Of a stretch of DNA of 64,000 bases, positions 44,831-55,057 are shown in pieces. The stretch lies in assembly GCA_021292165.1 (NCBI GenBank), contig CM037880.1, positions 27,860,232 to 27,924,231 of the forward strand. Direction: 5' to 3'. The stretch's first letter is position 1. Each line of letters begins with the position of its first letter. Position numbers and translations under genes: made by a program. The DNA comes from Shinisaurus crocodilurus. Lineage: Eukaryota > Chordata > Lepidosauria > Squamata > Shinisauridae. The notes under the pieces are model-generated. The model was not told the DNA's origin and made no database searches. It saw only the letters and a list, made by a program, of their open reading frames with translations.

Positions 44831-45159
44831 TCAGCTGCCACAAGGCTCTTCGTGTGTTGAATCCAAATTTGCTCATGCTTTAGTCCCACTGAAATCAATG
44901 GGGCTTAAGTGATTCATGCCTTTCGTGTTCCGTGAGTAAACGTGTTAGAGTAGCGCTCTAAAAAGTGTTTATGAGGTGTTCGTCTGCCGGATCCTCATCA
45001 GCCCCCAACAAGAGGGTCAGCCAAACTGACCTCTTTGGAAGATTACCTGATGGAACGCCTTGATCAAGAGATTGACTTTCAGTATCGACTGCAGAATGCT
45101 GGGAGTTGTAGGACTTTTTTCTGTCTAAACATGCTGCATGTTTAGGATTGCGCCCTTAA

Positions 45160-45720
45160 ACTCTGAGACGAGCGTCGCCCTCTGGTTTGGCTCAGGGCTA
45201 GCGGTAGCCTTTCATCCCCAACCAACCTCTCTTCTTCGCCCGCCCCCTGAAGTCAAGATCTGCAGACTCGCCCGCCCAGCCAATTCTGTGGTCAGATTTC
45301 AAAGCGTGGCGTCGCCTCCTCTTTCCCTGGCGCGCGATCAGGAACCCCGTTCTAGGGAGACGAATCAATCGCGACTCCGCCCGCAGAACTTTAACCCTTG
45401 GTGACTGCCCGTGCCTACATGGCCACGGGCGCGGAGTTTCAAGAGTTAAAGGGAGGCGCTTGATGGGGACTCGGATGCTCACGAAGTCTCAAGTAACATT
45501 AACATTCCTTCCCAGGTTTTCGGTGGAGGAGGCCGTCCGTTCCCCGGCGCTGGGGCAAAAAACTTTGCTTCTTTCCTTGGTCCTTGATTCGGCGGAACCC
45601 CGATCCAAAGAGGAAGAGAGCATTTCCCCAAAGCGGCGGGTTTTTCGGCTTCATTTGCGCCTTTTTTCTTTAGGTAAACCCGCTCGATTACTTCTTTAAA
45701 AAGTGCGCTCCTCTGCGCGT
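45160..45720 (+). promoter_or_regulatory. CpG-rich candidate promoter and non-coding exon 1 of the plus-strand gene
   Basis: A dense run of CpG (CGTCGCC, GGCGCGCGATC, CCGCCCGCAG, GGCGCGG, GGCGGCGGG-like) stands out from the AT-rich field. SP1-like CCGCCCCC/GCCCGCCC and a CCAAT box (AGCCAATTCTG, about 45276) are present. A donor TTTAG/GTAAAC at 45673/45674 could end a first exon that splices to the strong acceptor at 48646. Exon structure is inferred. Confidence 0.5.
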
Positions 45721-45796
45721 TTACTCAGAAGTAAGCCCCACAGACTTCAATGGGGCTTACTCCCCAGTAAGTGTATGTAGGATTGCAGGCTAAGAC
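45720..45796. repeat. MITE of the AGTAAGYCCCATTGA family
   Basis: TTTACTCAGAAGTAAGCCCC ... AATGGGGCTTACTCCCCAGT ... AGGATTGCAGGC. Confidence 0.7.
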
Positions 45797-45799
45797 TGG

Positions 45800-46400
45800 G
45801 CAGAATCATGGCCATTAAAAAAAAAAAGTGTTTTAAAAGTTAGTTAAAAGTTTATTTATGGAGGATTGTACACAATGGGAGGGGGGAATTTATAATATGA
45901 GGTGGGACAGAGAAAGCAACTTGAGCTCTAAAAAGAGAATAGGTTGGTTGCCAGATTTTTATTTTATTTTTAAAAGGTATTTTACTGAATTTGTACAAAG
46001 GCTATTTTACTGAATACTGGGGGCATTTGTTTATCTATTTATCCTGTTACATCTTTCTAGAAGTGTGGATGGGCCAGGTAGATAGTCAGGAATAAGAACC
46101 GATTATATGTGTGTTTGTGTAAATATTATGTGTCTTAGTATTAGCATATCAAGCATCTCTAAGAATGGAACAGTCTCAGATTTGCTGAATCTGATCTGAG
46201 CATACACATTTTAGATGGAGTGGTTGTTAGTTTGCCACGAGGAAGCTTCTTTGCTGAGGTATTTTCTTCACATGTGAGCCATAAATTAGGTTTACACTGA
46301 AATCAAGTCTGTGATGCAAATGTAAAACCTACACTGCATGGATAATGTACATCACACACACATCCCCCACACACAGATTCTGTCCCTCCCTAACAGCGCA
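45800..46400. other. Stretch with no recognisable element
   Basis: AT-rich, unique-looking. It would be intron 1 of the plus-strand gene if the proposed promoter is right. Confidence 0.4.
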
Positions 46401-46419
46401 GCAGAAGAGAGATTCTGGA

Positions 46420-46818
46420 TGCCATCCAATGTGACTGCCCATAACCTTCCAAACTCAGAGGATTACGGGCATCCAATCGAGTGTGGGAGGATTGCCTCTG
46501 CGCTTCCCTTGTCCTGCAAAAGGCCACCTATGTCTTTTGCCCCTGTTTGTGAGGAGGAGGGGCTGAGGCACCGCAGGGATAGGTGGAGCCTTGCCCCTCC
46601 CCACTTCCCCCTGGAACACCCCCCCCCCCCAGCACCCTCTCCAAAGTCGCACTTGTGACTTTGGAGCCGCAGCCGGCATGGAAAGAACCGTGCCAGCTGG
46701 GAGGGCGCTCTGTGGTCAGAGTCCCAGGTCCGACCTCGGAACACTTGAGGTCGGAGCTGGGACTCTGACTTACCCTATGGCCATCTAGAGAGCATCTAGT
46801 GGCCGTAGGATTGTGCCC
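46420..46818 (+). repeat. TTAA/GGGTGCAATCC-ended repeat family, copy 4
   Basis: GATGCCATCCAATGTGACTG ... CTTGTGACTTTGGAGCCGCA ... ATCTAGTGGCCGTAGGATTG followed by TGCCCCC. A C-run lies at 46620-46630. Overlapping frames of about 90-106 codons are shadows. Confidence 0.65.
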
Positions 46819-47099
46819 CCAAATGTGTTTTTTTTAAATGTGGTGTGTAACTTGAGGAGATGCAAGAGGGGACCCCTTGGAGTAGCATCAACCTATCTAC
46901 TGCACGGGTGCAGAACTTCTGGCCCAGGAGCCAAATCTGGCCATCTGGGGTTGCCTGGAAAGCCACACACCTCTGCCCCTGGCCCCACTCTTTCCCCCTT
47001 GACCCCCAATTTCCCAGATTTGTGCAGTTTTTCCCCCTTTCTAAAAGGTTGAAATGCTTTTCCTAAGGCTTAGTTACTGGCCATAAAAGCTTTAAGCTA

Positions 47100-47335
47100 A
47101 AATATTTATTTATTTATTATATTTATACCCCGCCTTTTTTCCTGCAAGGAACCCAGGGCAGCTTACATAATCCTCCTCCTCCTCTCCATTTGATCCTCAC
47201 AACAACCCTGTGAGGTAGGTTAGGCTGAGAGTCAGTGACTGGCCCAAAGTCACCCAGTGAGTTTCATGGCTGAGCGGGGACTAGAACCCTGATCTCCCGA
47301 GTCCCAGTCCAACACTCGTCACCACTATGGTATTT
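47100..47335 (-). repeat. tRNA-derived MIR-like SINE, copy 2
   Basis: (TTTA)n then CCCCGCCTTTTTTCCTGCAA tail, GTCAGTGACTGGCCCAAAGT core and the tRNA head complement GGACTAGAACCCTGATCTCC. Minus orientation, the same family as 2540-2802. Confidence 0.85.
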
Positions 47336-47404
47336 TTGGGTTTTTTGGCCTTGCTACTGTACTGTCTGTCAGAAGTGAGGAGGAGGTAAAGTACTGAAAC
47401 AGAG

Positions 47405-47703
47405 GCTGAGTTCAGACAACATGATAACCCCCACACAAGGGTTGAGTATGGGTTTAGTGTGGGTTGTTTTTGAACCATGCGTTGTTGAAATGTGGGTTAT
47501 TGTGTTGTCCGAATCCAGCCGTGCTAACAAACCATGTTTGTTAACCATGAACAACCCACAGTTCATAACCCAGCAACAAACCATGGGTTCTCTTCATGGG
47601 TTATTCGTGGTTAATAAACCATGGTTTGTTAGTGTGGCTGAGTTCAGACAACACGATAACCCATGTTTCAACAACAACCCATGGTTCGGCGACAACTGAC
47701 ATT
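47405..47703. repeat. Palindromic MITE rich in AACCATGGTTTG motifs
   Basis: GGCTGAGTTCAGACAACATG near 47405 and again near 47635, with many CCCATG/CATGGG and AACAACCC/GGGTTGTT inverted blocks between. Probably two nested or tandem copies. Confidence 0.65.
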
Positions 47704-47713
47704 CAACTACTGG

Positions 47714-47905
47714 GTAGTCTGTGGCTCATGCTGGGTTAGCTTGTCTGAGTGTGGAAAGCTAAGCAGGGTCAGGCCTGGTTATTACTTGGATGGGAGACCT
47801 CTCCTCTGGTTTCCTGCATTGAGCAGGGGGTTGGACTCGATGGCCTTGTAGGCCCATCGATGGCCTTGTATAGGCCCCTTCCAACTCTATGATCCTATGA
47901 ACATC
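47714..47905 (+). repeat. 5S-rRNA-derived SINE with CR1-like tail, copy 4
   Basis: GTCTGTGGCTCATGCTGG head, GGAAAGCTAAGCAGGGTCAG, TTACTTGGATGGGAGACC, then GGTTGGACTCGATGGCCTTG twice in partial tandem (a duplication of about 20 bp in the tail). Confidence 0.85.
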
Positions 47906-48179
47906 CTATCGTCATGTCTGAACCCAGTCAGAGTGCTGGGTCTGGATGGACCAAGTGCAAATCCCCTTGGGTAGCCATGGGCCATGTGCTCACCCTTCCC
48001 CCTGCCTGCCTCACAGAATTGTTGTAGAGGCACATGAGAACAATGACAAAAGTCACTGTGATTCTTGAGTTTCTTTAATATAGAAGTAAAACAGCAACAA
48101 CACATATGGCGTGACAATATCAATGCATGTTGAATGCATGTTTCTCATTTTCTTTCTCTGTGTGAATTCCCTAAAACCA

Positions 48180-48525
48180 GGGCTGGGGGACCTCTCTCAG
48201 CCTGAGGGCTGAATTCAGTTTTGGGGAAGCTCTCGGGGGCCATGTTCCAGTGGTAGGTGGGGCAGAAGGCAAAAGCAGTGGGACCAAATATACAAAAAAT
48301 GCCAGCTTGTTTTAGCTTAAAGCTCTTCCTGCTCTTCTTTGAAAAGCCTTAGGAGAGGCATTTCAATGTTTTAGAATGGGGGGGACGGGACTGCACAAAA
48401 GCTGGGAAACCACCAAATAATTGTGGTTGGGGGAAGGAGGCGTGGCCAGGAAAAGGGGTGTGGCCACCTGCGGAAGCCTGGGGACCTGAGGCTCCCCCCC
48501 CGGACCTGAGTCCTGAGGCTCCCTG
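48180..48525. repeat. hAT-like repeat, copy 2
   Basis: Same block order as 35775-36090, ending GACCTGAGGCTCCCTGCCC. It ends about 120 bp before the splice acceptor of the plus-strand gene. Confidence 0.6.
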
Positions 48526-48646
48526 CCCATGCCTAAAACAGATTCAGACGTGGGGCACAGAGGCAGAGAGCCACAGACGTGAGTGGCGTGCTTGGTCTCT
48601 CTTTCCCTCGCCCCATGGCCTCCCGAGCTCTCTCTTTCTCTTGCAG

Positions 48647-49151
48647 ATGTGACTGGAGATGCTGGTGAGACGGCCCCATTGGACTTGCTGTTGCTGGCTA
48701 GGGATTTACCTGTGGCTTCTGGCTGGAGAAGGAGGATGCGTGAGTGCCGAGCTCTGCAGAAGCCCCCCGTGCAGCAGGAGCAGTGACGGCGAACATCATC
48801 CGCCCAGCAGGCAGCCGTGCCAGGGTCCTCGCTGCTCGGGCAGGGCAAGTCGCTCATCCCGTGCCTTCCTTCACACCACCACACCCTGTGCGAGGGCAGC
48901 TGCAGAGCAAGCAGCAGCAGCAGCAGCAGCAGCAACCCCTGGTGGGGAGCAGCCTGGGATACAGTGATCTGGCCACGAGGAATTGCTCCGGAGGAGCGGA
49001 CTGCCCCACAAGGGCTGCTAATGGCACCGTACGGGACTGCAAAGGCATTGAGTGTAGGCTCCCCCTGCGCATTCGCCAGAAGCCCAGGCTGACTATCCAG
49101 GCCATCCCATGCACCCCGAACCAGGGGGACAGCTGCCCTGAACCCACCCTG
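48647..49151 (+). CDS. Plus-strand gene, exon A: signal peptide and Cys-pair region (frame broken)
   Basis: The acceptor TCTTTCTCTTGCAG ends at 48646. The start codon chosen is 48659, whose frame gives MLVRRPHWTCCCWLGIYLWL with LAGEGGCVSA, a signal peptide likely cut after VSA. It then reads pairs such as LCRSPPC and PCQGPRC until an Ala tract, with a stop at 48965-48967. The downstream frame (+1) carries on with NCSGGADC, DCKGIEC and CTPNQGDSC to a donor CTG/GTGAGG at 49151. Cys pairs with four or five residues between them occur in both frames, so both halves look like coding sequence and a one-base shift must lie near the CAG tract (48912-48934). A potential donor further on, CAG/GTAGGT near 49265, is an alternative exon end. 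Function unknown; likely secreted. Confidence 0.55.
48912..48936 (+). repeat. (CAG)n tract inside exon A
   Basis: About eight GCA/CAG triplets read as Ala in the signal-peptide frame and Gln in the downstream frame. This is where the frame change most likely falls. Confidence 0.85.
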
Positions 49152-49269
49152 GTGAGGAGTGACCGAGAAGGCGGCCCAGTTCATCGGGGAAGACCTTGCT
49201 TACACAGCTTCGGAACTTGGCAGGTGCTGCTCTGGGTGTTCAGCTTGCTTGTGATGTTAAGCCAGGTAG

Positions 49270-49482
49270 GTGCTGGCATTGGGGCAGGGGGAGGGTCGCT
49301 AACCTTTTTGGGTCAGTGGGCATATTTGGACAGTGTTGTGGGCACCCTCACAAAATGGCTGACATGGTGGGGGCTTGGCCATTCATAAAATGGCTGCCAC
49401 GGCGGGCATGGCCAGTCATGGAACACTCATTTCCCAGAAGCCAAATTGTTGAGACTCAAAGAAAAGTAACTTGCCCAAGAAC
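49270..49482. repeat. hAT-like repeat fragment
   Basis: GGTCGCTAACCTTTTTGGGT, GTGGGCACCCTCACAAAATG and ATAAAATGGCTGCCACGGCG resemble a common non-autonomous hAT group. The left end is near a GCATTGGGGCAGGGGGAG stretch. Ends not resolved. Confidence 0.45.
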
Positions 49483-49599
49483 CTAAGTACAAGGCAGGAC
49501 TGAGCTCCAAAATGAAAAAAAACCACTCTCTTGAACCCAAATAAAGATGGCTCTTGAGAGGGCAGCACTTTGCATTGCAGCATGGCAACCTCCCAATTT

Positions 49600-49602
49600 A
49601 AA

Positions 49603-49640
<38 letters not shown>

Positions 49641-49642
49641 AT
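49600..49642. repeat. (GAT)n microsatellite
   Basis: About 12 GAT triplets followed by ATATGATAATATA. Confidence 0.95.
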
Positions 49643-50225
49643 GATAATATATTTTTTAAAGAAATAAAATTAAAATCTAACGAGCATCACATTGGAGACC
49701 TGAGATCTAAAAGATGATAGAAGGGTTCTGTGCTCCTGGGCCGCTTTTCCCATGGCTTCAAGGCCACTTGTAAAATGGATAGAGTAAGCATTAGCTTTAG
49801 ATATCAAGAAGTCATGTTCAAAAACACACAAAGACACAGGTACACACAGCTCCAGCAATAAGTAAGACCTTGAATCAGGATTTTTGTAACAAAATCTTTC
49901 AAAATAAGATATATAAACAGTTGTTCTGTGTTCAAAGATCAGAAGACAAGCCCTATCTTTTTTTGGATGAACGTCTAGCTAGCCAGTGCGTGACAGACCC
50001 AAGTTCTCTTCCCCAAGTACTGACACGGTCGGGGGCAGCAGGTGGGGAGGAGAGGAAGTTGTTCCCTCTTTGCAATGATATTTTATAGCCACTTAAGATG
50101 AATAGGCTTCACTTCCAAACCAACTTGATTAACTACTCCTTGAGGTTGGAAAAATGGCCACATGTTTCTCTTAGTTTTCCTCCTTTTCATCTATCAGAAC
50201 AAGAGTCTGGATGGCCTGAAACACC

Positions 50226-50346
50226 CTTCCTCAACCTGGTGCCTTCCAGATGCATTGGACTACAATTCCCATGGCTGGCTAGGGGATTCTGGGAGTTGTA
50301 CTCCAACACATCTGGAGCACACCAGATTGGGGAAGGCTGGCCTAGA
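50226..50346. repeat. Palindromic MITE (CTACAACTCCCAG family)
   Basis: CCTCAACCTGGTGCCTTCCA ... GGACTACAATTCCCATGGC mirrored by GGGAGTTGTACTCCAACACA ... CACCAGATTGGGGAAGGCTG. Confidence 0.78.
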
Positions 50347-50947
50347 ACCACAAGACCCGGCGAATTGTGGAGGCAGTAGCCTGGCAAGTGGGAGACCACA
50401 CTTTGGTAGCAAGTCAAATCCTAGCGGCTGGATGAGGCTGGCTCCAGGCTTGAGGAGGCTACTAGCAAGGAGCCCACTGGCCAGCCCCTCCTTCATCAGT
50501 GACTCCCCTGGTGCTGGAGATTTACCTGTTGGCAGCAGCAGTGCTCTAAGGAAGCCACCATTTAGGTTCCCCACAATGCCCCAGAGCATTGTGGGAATTT
50601 AAAATGGAGCCCCGCCCCCCGACCTGGCATTCAGATCAGAGTGCCATTTGAAGGGTGTATATCGAAAGTGGATAGGGAGACATTTTTCTCCCTCATAATA
50701 CTGTACTAGAACCCAGTGGGGTCATCCCGCGAAGCAGATTGGTGGGAGATTCAAGACAGATAAAAGGAAGTACTTCTTTACACAGCACATAAACTAAGGA
50801 ATTCACTTCCACAAGATGTAGTGATGGCCACCAATTTGGAGGGCTTTAAAAGGGGATTGGACAAATTCATGGAGGAGAAGGCTATCGATGGCTACTGGTC
50901 CTGATGGCTCTATGCTACCTCCAGTATCAGAGGGAGTATGCCTATGT

Positions 50948-51024
50948 CAGTGTTCTCCAACCTTGGGAGCATGCTAGGAGTTGTAGGCCAAAAACATCTG
51001 GGGACCCAAGGTTGGATAACACTG
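50948..51024. mobile_element. Short internal-deletion copy of the hAT palindromic MITE
   Basis: CAGTGTTCTCCAACCTTGGG ... CCCAAGGTTGGATAACACT, flanked by GCCTATGT on both sides (8 bp). About half the length of the copy at 62409-62543. Confidence 0.75.
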
Positions 51025-51109
51025 CCTATGTACACCAGTTGCTGGGGAACTTGGTCAGGAGGGTGCTGTTGCACTCATGTCCTGCTTGTGGGATCCCGTG
51101 GACAGTATC

Positions 51110-51455
51110 AGGGCCAGTATCCAGGGCAGGCATGGTTGGGCACCTGCCAAGGGCCCACAATCCAGCAGGGTCCCACTGACAAGAGCCCCCAGATCTGGTC
51201 TCCTCTTCACCTTTGCAACCTGCTTGTTCGCCTGTCTCTTGCTCTGGGCCAGACAATGGTGGTGGTGAGAAGAAAGGAGCAGTAGATGCCACGGCCTACT
51301 TGCTCTCTGCCTGTCAAGCGACAAGCGGTAGCGATGATGAGAAAGGATGACAACCTCACGTGGTGTCAATGGCAGTGAAAAGGTAAGGGAGCAGTCCCAG
51401 TGAGGGTGTCTTGCCCAAGGGCCCTATGAACCTGGAGCAGCACTGGGCATTATGC
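51110..51455. repeat. Non-autonomous DNA-transposon-like repeat, copy 2
   Basis: CCAGGGCAGGCATGGTTGGG, GCTCTGGGCCAGACAATGG, CTGTCAAGCGACAAGCGGTA and GGGCCCTATGAACCTGGAGC match 63196-63538 in order. Confidence 0.65.
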
Positions 51456-51483
51456 CTATGTACCCCAGTCGCTGGGGAACATA

Positions 51484-51729
51484 CAGTAATACCTTGGATT
51501 GCAAGTAACTTGGTTTGAGAGCGTTTTGCAAGACAAGGAAATTTTTAAATATTTAATTTTTTTTTACTTGATATACAAGCGACGTCTTGCAATACAAGTA
51601 CTGTAGTATGGCTTAAATTAAAAATCTATGTACAATTTTTTTTGGGGGGGTTCGTTTTGATATAAGAGTGTTTTGGATTACAAGCACGTTTCCAGGAATG
51701 AATTATGCTCTCAATCCAAGGCATGACTG
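51484..51729. mobile_element. Tigger-like MITE, copy 2, TA-flanked
   Basis: CAGTAATACCTTGGATTGCA ... TCAATCCAAGGCATGACTG, with TA on both sides (51482-51483, 51730-51731). No transposase. Confidence 0.88.
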
Positions 51730-52139
51730 TAACTGGGAAGGTGCTATTGCACTACCTAGGCTTCCCACAGGCAGCTGGTTGGCTTCCTTGTGAACAGAAT
51801 GCTGGACTAGATGGACATTGGTCTGATCCAGCAGGGCTCTTCTTATATTCTTATGATGCCTGGTCTGATGGCCTGCAACAAGCTTCTACTTCCAGTGACT
51901 GGTGTTTACAAGCTTTGAATTATGCCACACACCCTCGTAAGGCAAATGGTGCCTGATAATGACTTTTGTGCAACAATCTATTTAAAACCTTGCTTGATGG
52001 AAGGACATTTCCCCCACATTTCCTTTTTTCCTTTTCCTTTCCTTTTGACATCTAGCTGCCTTCATTCATTTCTGCCCTTTGCCTGCACAAAGCTGAATTA
52101 TCCAATAATGCTCATCTTACACACGGTGGTTATCTAGGA

Positions 52140-52282
52140 CAGGCTTCCACAACCTGACCTCCTCCAGGTGTGTCGAACTACATCTCCCATCACCCCCAGC
52201 CAGCATTGGCCATGCTGGCTAGGGATGGTGGGAGTTGTAGTACAACACGTCTGGAGGTTGCCAGATTGGGGAAGGCTGAATA
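52140..52282. repeat. Palindromic MITE (CTACAACTCCCAG family)
   Basis: CAACCTGACCTCCTCCAGGT ... CCCATCACCCCCAGCCAGCA mirrored by GGCTAGGGATGGTGGGAGTT ... GGAGGTTGCCAGATTGGGGA. It ends about 75 bp before exon B. Confidence 0.75.
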
Positions 52283-52358
52283 CTAGGGTTTTATTAGAAG
52301 AAAATCTGATGGCATTTTGAAAAAGGAAAACAAGGAGGTGTTTGTTTTTAAATGCCAG

Positions 52359-52917
52359 GTTGCGGTTTGTATTTTAGGGGAAAATGAAGTCCCATCTGAG
52401 GATGCACTTGTACTCCAACTTCAGCTTACAAAAGGACAAGAGAAGTTTGTGGAAATGCTAAAAAGCCAGCAGATGATAATTTTGGATTTACAGCAAAAAC
52501 TGGCAGAGCAACAGAACATGTTGGTTACTCAGCAGAGGGAAATTATTGAGCAACAAAGGAAAATGTATGAGCAAATGGATCTGATAAAGGTCCAGTACTG
52601 GCATGCTTTATGACACAGTGAAGCAAACATCGTTTAAGAGTTTGCAAGAGGATATTCAACATTATTTTGAAGCCAATCTCCAAGGCCTCCAGAACCAAGT
52701 CAGGAATCATCTCCAGAAGTCATACCCTGTGCATAAAGTAGAAGTTGATGCAAAAGTGATTGATGTTGGAGAACCTTTAATGGCCTGTGGCCTGTGTGAA
52801 AGTGATGAATTCTGCAATTTCCAGAAGACACCCTCTCGGTGTGAAAAATGCACCTTATGCCCTGCTGGCTTTTTCCAACTGTCTGAGTGTTCTGCAAATG
52901 CTGATCGGCTATGCCAG
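52359..52917 (+). CDS. Plus-strand gene, exon B: Gln-rich coiled coil and first TNFR-like Cys module (frame broken)
   Basis: The frame from the acceptor CCAG/GTT at 52359 (phase 0; an alternative AG at 52377 would be phase 1) reads LQLQLTKGQEKFVEMLKSQQ, then LDLQQKLAEQQNMLV and REIIEQQRKMYEQMDLIK, a strong coiled coil. It hits TGA at 52611-52613. The +1 frame takes over at MLYDTVKQTSFKSLQEDIQH and continues through more helix to CGLCESDEFCNF...SRCEKCTLCPAGFFQLSECS...DRLC, a TNFR-type cysteine module (C-x2-C...C-x2-C-x2-CPAGFF...C...C). The donor CAG/GTGAAA follows at 52917, phase 0. The shift falls between about 52588 and 52612. Trimerising or oligomerising coiled coil is inferred. Confidence 0.75.
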
Positions 52918-53082
52918 GTGAAACATTATCATGCTCTTTGTTTTAATGGTAGACACAGGATAGCCCCAATGAAATGCCACAGTCGCACTGATGGAAGATT
53001 AAGACCTTATCCACGTTCTAGCATGGCTTTTGTTGTATTATTCTTTGTACAAGCCACATTTATTCTGTCTATAGCAGTGTTC

Positions 53083-53190
53083 TCCAACCTTGGGTCCCCA
53101 GATGTTTTTGGCCTACAACTCCCAGCATGCCCCAGCCACCATAGCTGGCTGGGGCATGCTGGGAGTTGTAGGCCAAAAACTTCTGAATGA
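53083..53190. repeat. hAT palindromic MITE, 3'-truncated copy
   Basis: CAGTGTTCTCCAACCTTGGG ... GGCCTACAACTCCCAGCATG mirrored by GCATGCTGGGAGTTGTAGGC, broken off after CCAAAAACTTCTG. Confidence 0.8.
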
Positions 53191-53516
53191 ATGGAGCTTT
53201 CACTGGGTAGGGTGCACAAGATTTCCTCCCCCCCCCCCCAAGCACCTTTATTGGGAATGGTGCTATCTCACATATCTGTTCATCTATTTTTGAAGTCAGT
53301 TGGCTTTGAATATTCAGATGAGGTATTTCCTCTGGGTGAAGGCAGTTAAGTCAGCATTTGATTGGGGCAGTAAATGCCTAATGCAAAGGTGTGTATGTGG
53401 GGGAAATCCCACCAAGTAGATTTGCCAACAGCATGAAGTTAGCGCTTGGCTTCATACACCTGTGCACATGCCCAGAAGCAATGCATTCTGGGAATGGCTG
53501 CAGTAGTTAAGGCAGG

Positions 53517-53640
53517 GGTGGGCCACTTCTCCAGATGTTTTGGGCTGCAACTCACATCAGCCCTAGTCAGGTGAGGACTGATGAGAACTGTAGGCCAAAA
53601 TATCTGGAGGGCCCCACATTGCCCAACACTGAGCTAAGGG
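53517..53640. repeat. Palindromic MITE, diverged
   Basis: GGCAGGGGTGGGCCACTTCT ... ATGTTTTGGGCTGCAACTC mirrored by GAGAACTGTAGGCCAAAATA ... GGAGGGCCCCACATTGCCC. Confidence 0.65.
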
Positions 53641-53649
53641 AAACAGAGA

Positions 53650-54690
53650 ATAATCTGAAATAGACAGTTTGACATTTAAGATACCCCCCAAAAAAAGAAA
53701 GAAAGAAAAATGCTGAGGAGATATCATAGAAGTTTCTAATGAGTGGTGTGGAGAGAGTAGATAGCGATTTATCTCATAAAACACTCAGGATCACCCAATG
53801 AAATTGATTGCTGTTAGGTTCACGACAAATAAAAGGAAGTACTTCATACAGCACACAATAGCTTCAAAGGATTTACTCAGAGCAGAATCAAAGTGAGGGG
53901 CAGTGCTTTTTGTAAACATGTTTCAGCCCTCTGCAAAACATGCCCCCCCCCGCAATTTTTTTTGGGGGGAGGCTGCAAAACAGGACCAGTGTTAGCCATT
54001 TGGTAGTTCTCCCCAATGCTCAGTCAGAGTGAGGAAAAAGCTTTGCTCACACTCTGAATTGGCTTTGTGATGTCATAATGCAGCCAAATCTGGTTACACA
54101 GCACTGTGATATCTTGGCATGTAAGAATTTGCAAAAATAGAAACGGCACAGAAACAGCTGAGAAGGTAGCCCAAATGGCCAGCAAATAAGCATGAAAAAA
54201 CAAAAAGGGTAGGCAGGGAACATTTGGAGCCCTCTGAAAGCCCCCCACATTTGGACCAAAATGTTCATTTTGCAGTCATTCAGCACAGCGCTAGATTTAC
54301 TACTACAAGATGTGCTTATAGTTTTTTGAGCAGAGACTAAATAGCAAATGAAGAAACTGATAATTTAGGAAGCTCCAGAGATTTAACAAACAAAGAAATG
54401 ATTACACTGAACAGGAAATATGGTGAAGAAAAAAGCTGAAAGGGACAAGAATTTCAATTAGACATTTGGAATGTAGGAAGTCAGACTAAGGAAGATTTGG
54501 TTTCTGAGGACACACTTGTGTTCACATTGATAAGCGGATAAGCAATTCATTCATTTGTGCTATGTACAAATTATTAGCAAACTGCATCACTGATTGAACT
54601 TTTGCCACACAGAAAAGTTGTATGTATGTTGTGGATGTAAGAGATGCAGCTAGGCAATTTTCACAGAAAATGTTGACTTGTGATTGACTC
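53650..54690. other. Intron of the plus-strand gene, no recognisable element
   Basis: Apart from a short CR1-like piece (AAAAGGAAGTACTTCATACA, about 53830), I see nothing definite. Short open frames have no features. Confidence 0.4.
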
Positions 54691-54702
54691 TGTCGTTTGT
54701 AG

Positions 54703-54769
54703 GATAGAGATGAATGCATTGAATTGCCAACCATCTGTGGGGAAAGGATAAAATGCCTGAACACTCCAG
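54703..54769 (+). CDS. Plus-strand gene, exon C: first part of an EGF-like module
   Basis: A 67-nt exon. The acceptor GTCGTTTGTAG ends at 54702 and the donor G/GTAAAA follows 54769. It reads DRDECIELPTICGERIKCLN then TP plus one base. D-x-D-E-C is the start of a calcium-binding EGF module, and C-x-N-T-P-G is its usual middle, completed by GFRC in the next exon. The phase fits exon B (phase 0) and exon D (phase 1) without adjustment, which supports splicing of this exon. Confidence 0.82.
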
Positions 54770-54849
54770 GTAAAATGCTGCCTTTGTGAGAGTGAATGAA
54801 GACAGGAATGGTTGCTCCTCATGCATTTTTAAGCACCTGAAAATATTGG

Positions 54850-54985
54850 GTTAGATCTAAACTAAGTTAGTCATGCTTTAGTTCCACTGAAATCAAAGGG
54901 ACTTAAGTTAGTCATGACTAACTGGCCCCATAAATTTCAGTGGCATTAAATCATAACAGACTTAGTCTGGATCCAGTCCATAATA
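54850..54985. repeat. Palindromic MITE, diverged GGGTTGGATCC type
   Basis: GGGTTAGATCTAAACTAAGT ... GACTTAGTCTGGATCCAGTCC with AGTTAGTCATG blocks, related to 7319-7441. Confidence 0.65.
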
Positions 54986-55057
54986 TCTGGCTATGTTGAA
55001 GAATGTTAAATGAATATAGGATAGTTGTTTGTTCGCTAGGGCATAGGCTCCCTTATA

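Larger units (their letters stand above)
50700..51860 (+). repeat. CR1-like LINE 3' fragment(s), with three inserted DNA elements
   Basis: AAAGGAAGTACTTCTTTACA, GGATTGGACAAATTCATGGA, GGCTACTGGTCCTGATGGCT and TGGTCTGATCCAGCAGGGCT are the plus-strand version of 7622-8110. It is interrupted by a palindromic MITE (50948-51024), the DNA-transposon-like repeat at 51110-51455 and a Tigger MITE (51484-51729). CCTATGTACMCCAGTYGCTG occurs both before and after the second insert, so either two fragments or a duplication is involved. Confidence 0.65.

Noticed and set aside
48363..49184. 273-codon minus-strand open frame opposite exon A
   Set aside because: It is a GC-rich antisense shadow of exon A and the hAT-like repeat. 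Splice signals, the signal peptide and Cys patterns are on the plus strand.
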